Shown here: positions 28,501-43,500 of the stretch, in pieces
How the letters are laid out: each line of letters starts with the position of its first letter
Position numbering within the stretch: position 1 is the stretch's first letter
DNA from: Antilocapra americana
Taxonomy: Eukaryota; Chordata; Mammalia; Artiodactyla; Antilocapridae
Direction of reading: 5' to 3'
Assembly: GCA_007570785.1 (NCBI GenBank)
Contig: ML660772.1
Location: 35,916,225 to 35,980,224, forward strand
Length of the DNA stretch: 64,000 nt
Notes under the pieces: model-generated
Database searches by the model: none
The model's input: the letters and a program-made list of their open reading frames with translations, nothing else
Told to the model about the DNA's origin: nothing
Translations under genes and position numbers: made by a program

Positions 28501-31500
28501 ACTCTCAAGAGTCTTCTCCAACACCGCAGTTAAAAAGCATCAGTTCTTCGGTGCTCAGCTTTTTTCACTGTTCAACTCTCACAGCCATACGTGACTACTG
28601 GAAAAACCATAGCCTTGACTAGATGAACCTTTGTTGGCAAAGTAACATTTCTGCTTTTCAATATGCTATCTAGGTTGGTCATAAATTTCCTTCCAAGGAG
28701 TAAGCGTCTTTTAATTTCATGGCTACAATCACCATCTGCAGTGATTTTGGAGCCCCCCAAAACAAAGTCTGACACTTTTCGCACTGTTTCACCATCTATT
28801 TCTCATGAAGTGATGGAACCAGATGCCATGATCTTAGTTTTCTGAATGTTGAGCTTTAAGCCAACTTTTTCACTCTCCTCTTTCACTTTCATCAACAGGC
28901 TCTTTAGTTCCTCTTCACTTTCTGTCATAAGGGTGGTGTCATCTGCATATCTGAGGTTATTGATATTTCTCTTGGAATTCTTGATTCCCGCTTTTGCTTC
29001 TTACAGCCCAGTGGTTTTCATGATGCACTCTGCATATAAGTTAAATAATCAGGGTGACAATACACAGCCTTGATGTACCCTTTTCCTATTTGGAACCAGT
29101 CTGTTGTTCCATGTCCAGTTCTAACTGTTGCTTCCTGACCTGCATACAGGTTTCTCGAGAGACAGGTCAGATGGTCTGGTATTACCATCTCCTTCAGAAT
29201 TTTCCACAGTTGTGGTGATCCACACAGGCAAAGGTTTTGGCATAGTCAATAAAGCAGAAGTAGATGTTTTTCTGGAACTCTCTTTTTTGATGATCCAGCA
29301 GATGTTGGCAATTTGATCTCTGGTTTTTGGCCTTTTCTAAAACCAGCTTGAACATCTGGAAGTTCACAGTTCACATATTGCTAAAGCCTGATTTGGAGAA
29401 TTTTGGGCATTACTTTACTAGCGTGTGAGATGAGTGCAATTGTGTGGTAGTTCGAGCATTCTTTGGCATTGCCTTTCTTTGGGATTGGAACGAAAACTGA
29501 CCTTTTCCAATCCTGTGACCATTGCTGAGTTTTCCAAATTTGCTGGCATATTGAGTGCAACACTTTCACAGCGTCTTCTTTCAGGATTTGAAATAGCTCA
29601 ACTGGAATTCTATCACCTCCACTAGCTTTGTTTGTAGTGATGCTTTCTAAGGCCCCTTTAACTTCACATTCCAGGATGTCTGGCTCTAGGTGAGTGATCA
29701 ACTCCCAGAGTTTACCCAAATTCATGTCCATTGAGTTGGTGATGCTATCTATTTATTCCTCTGCCATCTCCTTTTCCTTTTCCCTCAGTCTCACCCAGCA
29801 TCAGGGTCTTTTCCCATGAGTCGGCTCTTTGCATCAGGTGGCCAAAGTACTGGAGCTTCAGTTTGAGCAAGTCCTTCCAACAAATATTTAGGGTTGATTT
29901 CCTTTCATATTGACTGGTTTGATCTCCTTGCTTCCAAGGAATTCTCAAGAGTCTTCTTCAGCATAACAATTTGAAAGCATCAGTTCTTCAGCACTCCATC
30001 TTCTTTATGGTCCAACTGTCATATCCAGACATAATTACTGAAAAAAACCATAGCTTTGACTACACAGACATCTGTCAGCAAAGTGATGTCACTGCTTTCT
30101 AATATCTGTCTACATTTGTCACAGCTTTCTTTCCAAGGAGCAAGCATCTTTTATTTTCCTGGCTGCAATCACTGCCTGCAGTGACTTTGGAGCCCAAGAA
30201 AATAAAATTTACCACTACTTCCACTTCTTCCTCTTCTATTTGCTATAAAGTGATGAGACCAGATACCATGATCTTAGCTTTTTAAATACTAAGTTTCAAG
30301 CCAGTTTTTCCACTCTCCTCTTTCACCCTCATCAAGAGGGTCATTTGTTCCTCTTCACTTTCTGCCATGACAGTAGTATCATCTGCATATCTGAGGTTGA
30401 TATTTCTCTCAGCAATCTTGGTGTTTCAAGCAATCCAGCTTGTGTTTCATCCAGCCTGGCATTTTGCATGATGTACTCTGCACAGAAGGTAAATAAGAAG
30501 GGTGACAATATACAGCCTTGTCGTACACCTTTCCAAAATTTGAATGTCAGTTGTTCCATGTCTATTCTGACTGTTGCTTCTTGGCCCACACAGGTTTCTC
30601 AGGGGACAGATAAAATGGTCTGTTACTCTCATGTCTCTAAGAACTTTCTACAGTTTGTTGCAATCCACAGAGTCACAAGCTTTAGTGTTAATGAAGCAGT
30701 AGATATTTTTCAGAAACTCCTTTGCCTTCACCATGATCCAAGGAATACTGGCAATTTGATTTCTGGTTCCTCTGCCTTGTCAAAACCCAGCTTGTACATG
30801 TGGAAGTCGTCAGTTCACATAACTACTGAAGCCTGGCTTGAAGGATTCTGAGCATAGCATCGCTAACGTGAAATGAGCTCAGTTGTAGGGTAGTTTGAAC
30901 ATTCTTTGCCATTGCCCTTCTTTGGGACTGGAATGGAAACTGACCTTTTCCAGTCTTGTGGCTACTGCTGAGTTTTGCAAATTTGCTAACATGTTAAGTA
31001 TAGCACTTTAACAGCATCATCTTCTAGGATTTGAAACAGCTCAGCTTGAATGACATCACCTCCACTTGCTTTCTTTGTAGTAATGCTTCCTAAGGCCCAC
31101 TTGACTTCGAATTCCAGGATGTCTGGTTTGAGGTGACTACCACCCCATCATGGTTATTGGGGTCATGAAGATCTTTCTTGTATAGTTCTTCTGTGCATTC
31201 TTGCCACCTCTTCTTAATATCTTCTGTTTCTCTTTGGTCCTTATTGTTTCTGTCCTTTATTGTGCCCATCTTTACATGAAATGTTTCCTTGATATCTCTG
31301 ATTATTTTTTGAAGAGATCTCTAGTCTTTCCCATTCTATTGTTTTCCTCTATTTCTTTGCATTATTCACTTAAAAGGGTTTCTTATCTCTCCTTGCTATT
31401 CTCTGGAACTCTGCATTCATAGGGGCATATCTTTGCTTTTCTCCTTTGCCTTAAACTTCTCTTCTTTTCTTAGCTATCTGGAAGGCCTCCTTAGACAACC

Positions 31501-34500
31501 ACTTTGCCTTCTTGCATTTCTCCTTCTTTTGTAGAGTTTTGGTCACTGCCTCCTGTACAGTGTTATGAACCCCTGTCCACAGGTCTTCAGGCACTGTCTA
31601 CCAGATCTAATTCCTTGAATATACTTGTCACCACCACTGTATAATCAGAATGGGCAAGACTAGAGATTTCTTCAAGAAAATTAGAGATACCAAGGGAACA
31701 TTTCATGCCAAGATGNNNNNNNNNNNNNNNNNNNNNNNNNNNNNNNNNNNNNNNNNNNNNNNNNNNNNNNNNNNNNNNNNNNNNNNNNNNNNNNNNNNNN
31801 NNNNNNNNNNNNNNNNNNNNNNNNNNNNNNNNNNNNNNNNNNNNNNNNNNNNNNNNNNNNNNNNNNNNNNNNNNNNNNNNNNNNNNNNNNNNNNNNNNNN
31901 NNNNNNNNNNNNNNNNNNNNNNNNNNNNNNNNNNNNNNNNNNNNNNNNNNNNNNNNNNNNNNNNNNNNNNNNNNNNNNNNNNNNNNNNNNNNNNNNNNNN
32001 NNNNNNNNNNNNNNNNNNNNNNNNNNNNNNNNNNNNNNNNNNNNNNNNNNNNNNNNNNNNNNNNNNNNNNNNNNNNNNNNNNNNNNNNNNNNNNNNNNNN
32101 NNNNNNNNNNNNNNNACTGGTTCCAAATAGGAAAAGGAGTACGTCAAGGCTGTATATTGTCATCCTGATTATTTAACTCATATGCAGAGTACATCATGAG
32201 AAATGCTGGGCTGGAAGAAGCACAAGCTGGAATCAAGACTGCCGGGAGAAATATCAATAACCTCAGATATGCAGATGACACCACCCTTATGGCAGAAAGT
32301 GAAGAGGAACTAAAGAGCCTGTTGATGAAAGTGAAAGAGGAGAGTGAAAAAGTTGGCTTAAAGCTCAACATTCAGAAAACTAAGATCATGGCATCTGGTC
32401 CCATCACTTCACAGAAAATAGATGGGGAAACAGTGGAAACAGTGGCTGACTTTATTTTTTTGGACTCCAAAATCACTGCAGATGGTGATTGTAGCCATGA
32501 AATCAAAAGACGCCTACTCCTTGGAAGTGAAGTTATGGCCAACGTGGATAGCATATTGAAAAGCAGAGACATTCTTTTGCCAACAAAGGTTCATCTAGTC
32601 AAGGCTATGGTTTTTCCAGTAGTCATGTATGGCTATGAGAGTTGGACAATGAAAAAGGCTGAGTGCTGAAGAATTGATGCTTTTGAACGGTGGTGTTGGA
32701 GAGACTCTTGAGAGTCCCTTGGACTGCAAGGAGATCCAACAAGTCCATCCTAAAGGAGATCGGTCCTGGGTGTTCACTGGAAGGACTGATGTTGAAGCTG
32801 AAACTCCAATACTTTGGCCACCTCATGTGAAGGGTTGACTCATTGGAAAAGACCCTGATACTGTAAAGGATTGGGGGCAGGAGGAGAAGGGGAAGACAGA
32901 AGATGAGATGGCTGGATGGCATCACCGACTCAATGGACATGGGTTTGGGTGGACTCCGGGTGTTGGTGATGGACGAGGATGCCTGGCGTGCTGTGGTTCA
33001 TGGGGTCGCAAAGAGTCAGACATGACTGAGCAACTGAACTGAACTGATTCCTGAATGATATAGTGGTTTTCCCTGTTTTCTTCAATTTAAGCCTAAATTT
33101 TGCAATTATCTGAGTCATAATCAGTTCCAGGTCTTGTTTTTTCTGGCTGAATAGAGGTTCTCCATCTTCAGCTACAAATTACGTATCAATCTGATTTCAG
33201 TATTGACCATCTGGTGAGGTCCATGTGTAGAGTCATCTCTCGGGTTGCTGGAAAATGGTGTTTGCTGAGACCTGTGTGGTCCCTTGACAAAATTCTGTTA
33301 GCTTTTTCCCTGCTTCATTTTGCACTCCAAGGACAAACTTGTATGTTACTCTCTTGACTTCCTACTTTTTCATTACAATCCCCTATGATGATAAGGACAT
33401 TTTTTTTGGGTGCTAGTTCTAGAAGGTGTTGTAAGTTGTCACAAAACTGGGCAATTTGAGCTTTTTTGGCATCAGTGGTTAGAGGACAGATTTGGATTAC
33501 TATGATGCTGAATGCCCTGCTTTGGAAACAAACTGAGACTTAATCAATCTATATTATTTTATTTAAAACATACTTAGAGTAAAATTAAAACCACTGGGCA
33601 AAACATGGCTTTTCAGAGACTATATGAATTATGGTTTTGATATATAAAATTTTTGTATGATTTTTCTTAATTTTTAATGTCTTCTATTAGCTTTAATAAA
33701 TATTAATGGATATTAAAATGAATATCTTCAAGACTAAGATCCAGTAGATTCTTGACTAAATAAAGGTCCTAATAATTGCACAGTTCCTCAGAGACACATG
33801 AAGAGCAGCTATTAAGCTTTCCTGGCACAAATGGATTTACTTCTGTATATTCGTGGGCTTACTACTATAACACTGGAATGTGGGAAGACTTTCCACATGA
33901 AAATAAAATTGTAGCACTGTTCTTCCCATTAATGAATAGGTCATCTATATGTGTGTACAAGGTAGTATTAATTCTTTATACCTTATGCTTCACTTGCATC
34001 AGCAGTCATCCTTCTAACATTCTTTAGCACAGACTATTAACATAAAATTAACCTATTCTGGTGAGAAAATGCTGAAATAGAGTATATTTAAATAAAAAAT
34101 TTTACTTTTTTTGAAAGTTACGAAATATGAGAGTAAATTTTAAATGTTATTTTTACGCTATTCAGTTTTCCCAGGACTTCTCCTATCACTGGATATTCCT
34201 GAATACAAAAGTTCAAACTAAGATAAGACTACTAAAATAGGTAAGTAACAAGTTACTATGTTTCATTAGATCTAAGACATCATCAATATTAGGATGCATA
34301 CAAATTTCAGAAATGCTAATATGTGAAAAAAAGTGTCATAAAACATGAAATATGGTTGCTTTTTATTTCAAATTAATTTTTGTGAAAATATATCTGGTGA
34401 CATAAGTATAATCATTACCAAGGTTCAAAAAGAGACTTCCGAAAAAGATGGATTAGAATTTCTATATCACAAAGCATCTGAAAAAATTATATTCACGACT

Positions 34501-37500
34501 TGGTAATCTTTTTGAGGCATGTGAGGCAAACTCCAGGTTAACTTAATTCATTTTTTTTTAACAGAACAGAGTTAAAAAGACTAACTGTTAAAATCAGCAC
34601 TATACTTGACATCCCATTCAGACAGTATCCTGTATCTTTTCTCTCTCTCTTGGTTAGCTGCCAGAAAGATAGTTTATATTTATTCTTTCCACATCTACCA
34701 CTCTCCTTTATTGTCTTCCCTGGTGGCTCAGATGGTAAAGCGTCTGCCTGCAATGTGGGAGATCTGGGTTCAATCAGTTCACTGGGTCACAAAGAGTTGG
34801 ACATGACTGAGAAACTTCTCTTTCTTTACTTCAGTAAGCTTCCAGATTTTTTTTTTCACATCGAAATAATCATTTTGATGTCTTATCATAATAGACAGGA
34901 ACACATGTGTTTATGCATATTTTATTAAAATAATAAATTTTTAAAGAAAAATAGTACCTATACTTATTTGTTTTAAAATCAATCAAAACTAACATCTTAG
35001 AAATCATGGTGCTTAGTATTTCCAATTTATGTAAATATAACTTTTGGTAAGGGGCTTCCTGGATGACTAAGCGGTAAAGAATCCTCCTGCAATGCAGGAA
35101 ACATGGGTTTGATCCCTGGGTGGAGAAGATACCCTGGAGAAGGAAATGGCAACCCACTCCAGTAGTCTTGCCTGGGAAATCCCATGGACAGAAGAGCCTG
35201 GACGGCTATAGTCCACGGGGTCACACAGGAGTTGAACATGACTTAGTGACTAAATATTTGGTAAGCATCAGAACTATCAAATGACAGCATGTTAATTAAG
35301 TCCTTTCATATTCATTATCTTATTTTAATTCTCATAGTCATCTTGCTAATTAGCTAGATATCATCTCAATGACAGAGGAAACTGAGCCTCAAAGATTTCC
35401 AAATGACTGAATAGTCATAATAGCTTGGACAAGTCATTGAAGTAGTATTTGGACCAAGATTTTCAGGCTCTAAGTCATGCTTCAAACTTTCTGCAGTATA
35501 AATGGATTAATATATTAATTACTTCACAAATGATATGTTTTAGTTAAGTTTTATAAATATATAAATGACCATTCTATATCAAATACACTAATTCAATAAA
35601 AAACTTGATAAATATAGCATGAAAGAATTATGAAGGAAATAAAAAATAACATAGTAGTCAAGCAGCTTATAGTAAAATGAAGACTTTCATATATTAAATG
35701 ATGCAAGAATGAAGAGAACACATGACATGTATAAAAATGTGCTAAACGATAATCACCTACCCAAAATCATAGCCTATGAACAAAAGGCACTCTTGTGGGC
35801 TGTAATAAAATAGGGAAGTTAACAAACTATTAATCTGGGCCTTGACGGCAAAATGTGAATGCACCATGAGGGGAGGAGAGGATATTCCAAATTGAAGAAT
35901 AACAAAAGGAAAAACATAGAGGCAGAAATGATTTATGTATCTGAAGAACAGTGATATGAATGAATAAATGAAATAAAAGTTAGACATGAGGGAGATCAAA
36001 CTACTGAGAGTTTAGGATTTCACCTAATAGACAAAAGGAAGTGTGTTCCACAGGTACTGCATAAAGGATAGACTAAAGCACAGAAATAGCGCAGTCAGAA
36101 ATACCAATTAGGAGGCTATTTAAGTTGCCCCTGGGCTTCCCAGGTAGCTCAGTGGTAAAGAATCTGCCTGCTAATGCAGGAGACACCAGTTCAGTCTCTG
36201 GGCTGGGAAGATCCCCTCAAGAAGGAAATGGCAACCCACTCCAGTATGCTTGCCTGGAAAATCCCATGGACAGAGGACCCAGGTGGGCTATAGTCCCTGT
36301 GATCTCACAAGAGTTGGACATAACTTAATGACTAAACAACAACAAAGTTGCCCCTAAAGTGGGATGATAAGTACCAAAACTGAAATAAATCTAAGAAACA
36401 TTACAGAGAAAGAGTAAATTATATATAAAAGTGAATGGAAAAGTTTGAGATAAATATCTGTTTTTCTTGGTATAAATTTATGTTCAATATTCAGAATTAA
36501 CTATTGCTTTAAGCATACAGTAAGTAGGAAATACAATTACTATAGCCATGAAGAAAATACATTTAGAATAACATGGTAAGTCATCAGGGCTGCCCACCCA
36601 ATACTGCTGATTCTTCTTTTGGGAACACAGTAAGACTAAACTTCCTTACTCCCTTGAAATTAGATATGACTATGTGCCCATAATTAAATAGAAGAAATGA
36701 CATGGGTCTCTTCCAGGTGGGAGCTTTAGCAGCCAGCACACAATTTACCATCCGTGCTAGACATAAATAACACAAAGTCAAGTCAAAATCTGAAAGGTTT
36801 CTGTCCTAGTTTTTCTTTTTAGTCTTTGTTTCTGTGCATGTGTCTTGAGAGATGAGTGTCAAGGGTTTTCATTACCTAGCTTTCCTTACCTCTATCCTCT
36901 CCATTCTGTGCTTTCAAAAGGACCAAGCAGATTTACACATACATGAATAGCAGTGTCAATCCTACACCTTATATATGCAAGGAACACTAAGATATTTATC
37001 ACTGTTTGCATGTGAAACTGATAACAAAAATCAGGTCCTAAATGCGGATAAAGAAAAGACAGATAAATAAAAAAAATAAGTAAAGCATGTTAACAGGCAA
37101 TCTATTAAAAAAAAAGAAAAAAGAAAATTCACAAAATAACAATTTTTGGTATTGCTTTCTAAATAAGCTATTCAAATTTTTTTCTGAAAATATTTCTGTG
37201 ACTAGTCTATGCTTTCAGAGCAAAAATATGTCACGTCATTATTTACAACTAAAAAACAAGTTAATATTGTAACCTAAAATTACACCTCTATCTACCAAAC
37301 TGCTCTAGTGACATTTACAACCAAATTTATATTGTGATAAAGCAAGCAAAATTTTTCCCAGAGTATTTTCTCTACCAGTAATAATATTCAACAAGTTAAC
37401 AATCACACTAATGATTACGTCAAAACCTTGGACATTGGTTCATGTGTACAGTTTTATCAATGGTAATAAAACATCTATTGAAATGAAAATGCCACATCAT

Positions 37501-40500
37501 TTTACAAAACCCTTATCTCATGACTAAGTACTGTGAATATAACAAACTCTTCTGCCAGAAAAGTTGCCTTCTGAATGTAAAGAAAATATATCTTCTTTTT
37601 TTTTTCTAATATAAGAAAATATTTCAGCAAACTAGGGGAAGAATACAATTTCTAAAAACAGAAATGTTAATTATATGCATTTTTAAAGGCTTTTTATTAC
37701 TCAAACAATAAAAATATCAATTGCAAATTTATGGCTAGACTGAAGAGTGTTTACAATTTCATTATGTGTCCATACAGACCTTTAAGACTTTGATAATTTA
37801 TATCACCTGTTACTGCATTATAGACATAAAAAAATAAGGAATAATAAAATCCATACTACAGCAAAGCTGTCACATTCCAATTAATTTACTTGCAGGCTAC
37901 CTTGCTTTCGAGCTAAAAGCGATAATTATGCTGCTGAATTAAAGTGATAATATTTTCTGTTCATATATTTTCCTTTGCAATCTGTGGACTTTTCAAATAA
38001 AAATATTCAAGTACCTACAATAATTTAGGGAAAGAGGAAAAAATATCCCCAAATAAAAGTCAATTTAAGATGTGCTTTGCAATAATTAGAAAAGACATGT
38101 TGTTTAAACTGGTTGTGCTGAAAAAATCCTCAACCTAAACAAGATGAGGAATATAAATACATTCCAATGGTGGATCCTACTCACATCAAACTTGTAAATT
38201 TCCTTACCAAACCTCTGCTACATTCAAAGGCTCAAACATTTGATTGCCAACTTTCTGTTCTATAAAAATAATGGATACCATCTACCACTGAGCAGTAAGG
38301 ATTACATTAGACAACAAATTTAAGAGCAAATAACACAGTGCATGCTACACAGGAAACAATAAATAAATGTTTCATTTAAAAACAAAATAAAAAGCCTAAC
38401 CTAGAAACAAATTCTAAAACCCCAAATAAATAAATCAGTATTAAATTATCATATTATCATTAGTAGACATAGTATACTAAGTATTATGTGGCAAGATCCA
38501 ATAGAAATATAAAACATAATTTTATTAATTTAAAAATGGCTTTCATCAATTGCCAGCCCAGGATTGATTCTCGGGGCTGGTGTATCGAGATTTCCCGGGG
38601 GGGGGGAAGGAGGAGGGAGGGGGGAGGGAGGGGTTTCTGGAGGGGGAGCATATGTAAACCCATGGTGATATCATGACATTGTATGGCAAAAACAATAAAA
38701 GGGAGAAAAAAAAAAAGGTCTTAGAAAAAAAAAAAATAAAATAGACTCAACTAAAAAAAAAAATGGCTTTCAAGTTGTCAGGGTTTTTTTCCCATTAGTC
38801 CTACAGGATAGAAAATAAAATGAATTTTTAAAACTAATCAAAGATCAAGGTAGATCTATATGTACTCACACTGACCTGATTATTAAATAATAAATCAATA
38901 CTACTTTCAACAAGATTTGATAAATACATAAATAAAAAACAATTAAGAAATCAAGAAAATGCTGATTTCTGCTTCCAGTAACTGCAAGCTAAATTTGGAT
39001 GAAAACTGAAAGCTTTAAAAATAGCTAATCTTTTTTTTAAAATTTCTTAAAGACTGAAGAACTAATACAATATCAGAGAACTACTGAATCAAAATCTATA
39101 TGGCAAAAACATAGAGGTAAATAAACTGACAATTAACAGTTAGCTTTTGCCTTGAGGGCATTTGCCAGTTCATAAGCACTGGTATTAGCAAACACCCTCT
39201 TCCAAAAATACAAGAGAAGACTCTGCACATGGACATCACCAGATGGTCAACATCGAAATCAGACTGATTATATTCTTTGCAGCCAGAGATGGAGAAGCTC
39301 TATACAGTTAGCAAAAACAAGACCGGGAGCTGACTGTGGCTCAGATCACGAACTTCTTATTGCAAAATTCAGACTTAAATTGAAGAAAGGGAAAACCACT
39401 AGAACATTCAGGTATGACCTAAATCAAATCCCTTACAGTGAAAGTGAGAAATAGACTCAAGGGATTAGATCTGATAGATAAGAGTGCCTCAAGAACTATG
39501 GACACTATACAGGAGACAGGAATCAAGAACATTCCTAAGAAAAAAAATGCAAAAAAAGCAAAACGGCTGTCTCAGGAGGCCTTAAAAATAGCTGTGAAAA
39601 GAAGAGAAGCGAAAAGCAAAGGAGAAAAGGGAAGATATACCCATTTGAATGCAGAGTTCAGAAGAATACCAAGGAGAGATAAGAAAGCCTTCATCAGTGA
39701 TCAGTGCAAAGAAACAGAACAAAACAATAGAATGGGAAAGACTAGAGATCTCTTCAAGAAAATTAGAGATACCAAGGGAACATATGCAGATGACAAAACC
39801 CTTACGCAGAAAATGAAGAAGAACTAAAGAGCCTCTTGACAAAAGTGAAAGAGTAGAGTGAAAAAGTTGGCTTAAAGCTCAACATCCAGAAAACTATGAT
39901 CATGGCATCTGGTCCCATTAGTTCATGGCAAATACATGGGCAAACAGTGGAAACAGTGGCTGACTTTGTTTTCCTGGGCTCAAAAATCATTGCAGATGGT
40001 GATTGCTGCCATGAAATTACAAGATGCTTGCACCTTGGAAGGAAAGTTATGACCAACCTAGATAGCATCTTGAAAAGCAGAGACATTACTTTGCCAACAA
40101 AGGTCCGTCTAGTCAAGGCTATGATTTTTCCAGTAGTCATGTATGGATGTGACAGCTGGACTGTAAAGAAAGCTGAGGGCCGAAGAATTGATGCTTTTGA
40201 ACTGTGGTGAGACTCTTGAGAGTCCCTTGGACTGCAAGGAGATCCAACCAGTCCATCCTGAAGATCAGTCCTGCGCGTTGATTGGAAGGACTGACGTTGA
40301 AGCTGAAACTCCAATACTTTGGCCACCTGATGTGAAGAGCTGACTCAATGGAAAAGACCTTGATGATTTGAAAGGTGGAAGAAGGGGACGACAAAGGATG
40401 AGATGATTGGATGGCATCACCAACACAATGGACATGAGTTTGAGTAAGCTCCAGGAGTTGGTGATGGACAGGGAGGCCTGGTGTGCTGTGTTCCATGGGG

Positions 40501-43500
40501 TCACGAAGAGTTGGACACAACTGAGCGACTGAACTGAACTGAAGGGAACATTTCATGCAAAGATGGGCTCAATAAAGAACAGAAATGGTATGGACCTAAC
40601 AGAAGCAGAAAATATTAAGAAGAAGTGGCAAGAATACACAGAAGAACTATACAGAAAAGATCTTCACCACCTAGATAATCACAATGGTGTGATCACTCAC
40701 CTAGAGCCAGACATCCTGGAATGTGAAGTCAAGTGGGCCTTAGGAAGCATCACTACGAATAAAGCTAGTGGAGGTGATGGAATTCCAGTTGAGCTATTTC
40801 AAATCCTACAAGACGATGCTGTGATAGTGCTGCACTCAATATGCCAGCAAACTTGGAAAACTCAGCAGAGGCCAAAGGACTGGAAAAGGTCAAGTCATTT
40901 CAATCCCAAAGAAAGGCAATGCCAAAGAATGCTCGAACTACTGCACAACTGCATTCCTTTCACATGCTAGTAATACTCAAAAATTCTCCAAATCAGGCTT
41001 CAATAATACATGAACTGTAAAATTCCAGATGTTAAAGCTGGTTTTAGAAAAGGCAGAGGAACCAGAGATCCAACTGCCAACATCCACTGGATAACTGAAA
41101 AGGCAAGAGAGTTCCAGAAAAACATCTAAGTCTCCTTTATTGACTATGCCAAAGCCTTTGACTATGTGGATCACCATAAACGGTGGAAAATTCTGAGATG
41201 GGAATACCAGACCATCTGACCTGCCTACTGAGAAATCTGTATGCAGGTCAGGAAGCAACAGTTAGAACTGGACATGGAACAACAGACTGGTTCCAAACTG
41301 AGAAAGGAGTATGTCAAGGCTGTGCATTGTTACCCTGCTTATTTAACTTATATGCAGAGTACATCATGAGAAATGCTGGGCTGGATGAAGCATCAGCTGG
41401 AATCAAGAATTCCAAGAGAAATATCAATAACCTCAGATATGGAGATGACACCACCCTTATGGCAGAAAGTGAGAAGAACTAAAGAGCCTCTTGATGAAAG
41501 TAATGAGGAGAGTGAAAAAGCTGGCTTGAAACTCAAAATTCAGTAAACTAAGATCATGGCATCTGGTCCCATCATTTTATGCCAAATAGATAGGGAAACA
41601 ATGAAAACAGTGGCTGACTTTATTTTCTTGGGCTCCAAAATCACTGTTAACAGTGACTAGTCATGAAATTAAAAACTTGCTTGCTCCTTGGAAGAAAAGC
41701 AATGACAAAGCCACACAGCATATTAAAAAGCAGAGACATTACTTCCTAACAAAGGTCCGTATAGTAAAAGTTATGGTTTTTCTAGTAGTCATGTATGGAT
41801 GTGAGAGCTGGTCAATGAAGAAGGCTGAGCACAGAAGAATTGATGCCTTCGAACTGTGGTGCTGGGGAGAAGACTCTTGAGAGTCCTTTGAACTGCAACG
41901 AGATCAAACCAGTCAATCCTAAAGGAAATCAACCCTGACTATTCATTGGAAGGACTGAGGCTGAAGGTGAAGCTCTAATACTCTGGCCACCTTTTGTGCA
42001 AAGCTGACGCTGATGCTAGGAATGACTGAAGGCAGGAGGAGAAGGGGGAAACCGAGGAGAAGATGCTTGGATGGCATCATTGGATTCAATGAACATGAGT
42101 TTGAGCAAACTCCAGGAGATGGTAAAAGACAGGGAAGCCTGGCATGCTGCAATTCATGGGGCTGCAAATCAACAGAACTGAGTGACTGAATAACAAAGAG
42201 AACTCAAAAGTTTCCTCTTAATTTTTATTCTTCTCTTCACCTTTAGTGCAAATAGAACCAAGTGGTACATTTGACTAGAGAATCAATTCTATTTTAAGAT
42301 CTAGAATTATCTTCCTGTCTGTAAAACAGGTAAAATTCTCTTTTTCTTTTTTTCATACTATATACAGACTAAGATTGTGTCATTTTCATTATATCCACGG
42401 AATACAGAAGGGCTTCCATGCTACTTTAACACCGACACAGGCGTCTGTTAAGTGTTTATAGAGAGAATGCTAAGAGGCTTTATTATTATAGCTCAATTAT
42501 CATATTCTTTTGAGTGTGTAATTCAAAGGAAAGTGATACAGATAATAATTGTCTTTCTTCCTCTCACATCAACTTCTTAGGACATTCTTCTAAAATTAAA
42601 ATATGAAAGCCTACTTTTGATAATATACCTGTCCTTTGATACACAATCTGAATCATGACCTTATGACCTATTTTTGTTCATCAGTTATATGGCCAAGTAA
42701 ACAGACATTGGTTATGATTTTTAAAAAATCATGCTGTCAAATGTTTAACAAAGAAAAGACTGATAATCAAAGAAAAGTACATCTTTATCATTTTTTAACA
42801 AACAGTAAGATTCTTACCTACAAGCGACATTTGGATCAGCATTTCTTGAAAGAAGGAGCTCTATACACTTCAAGATCTTTTCCTCTGAGCCACGAGCAGA
42901 ACATGCAGTAATCAAAACAGTTTGCTTATCTATAATGAAAAGAAAAGTGAGGAAAATCCTGCACACATCAGAAATTGTAATTAGCTGACTTCTTTGATCA
43001 TTTAAAACATTCTAAACATTTATTGTATTCTTAAACTTCTGTAGCTTATCCCCAAATCTTTTGTTCTTAACTGAGATTAATTTTGTATTCCTTCACCGAG
43101 AAATGAGATAAGGGATGAACAATTCCCAAAGTATATCTACAATTCATTTACTAATTTCCTTTCCCTATTCTCATTTTTTTAAGAGGATAGGAAAGTGGTT
43201 CAGAGCATGGGCTCTGTGCAGATTTACCACCTGGAACTGAACAGTTTGAGGTTGATTAAAATTTGCCTTGAACACATGGATAAAAAACAATGATTGATAT
43301 TCTCTGATTTAACTTCTTTGCTTCACACTCATTTAACAACTCACTGAGATCTGGCTTATGTCCAAACCCTCCTACTGAAGATGTCCTAACTGCTACACCT
43401 ATTGGTTTCTTTATCTATCAGTTCAGTCGCTCAGTCGTGTCTGACTCTTTGTGACCCCATGAACCACAGCACACCAGGCCTCCCTGTCCATCACCAACTC

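Noticed and set aside
30345..30851. 168-codon plus-strand frame
   Set aside because: It is the antisense of a diverged BovB reverse transcriptase and has no protein features of its own.
31587..32168. Open frames of 141-186 codons spanning the first N run
   Set aside because: Most of their length is N; the readable ends are BovB text on one strand or the other.
42636..42911. 91-codon plus-strand frame next to exon 4
   Set aside because: It overlaps ASZ1 exon 4 antisense and has no recognisable domain or low-complexity signature.
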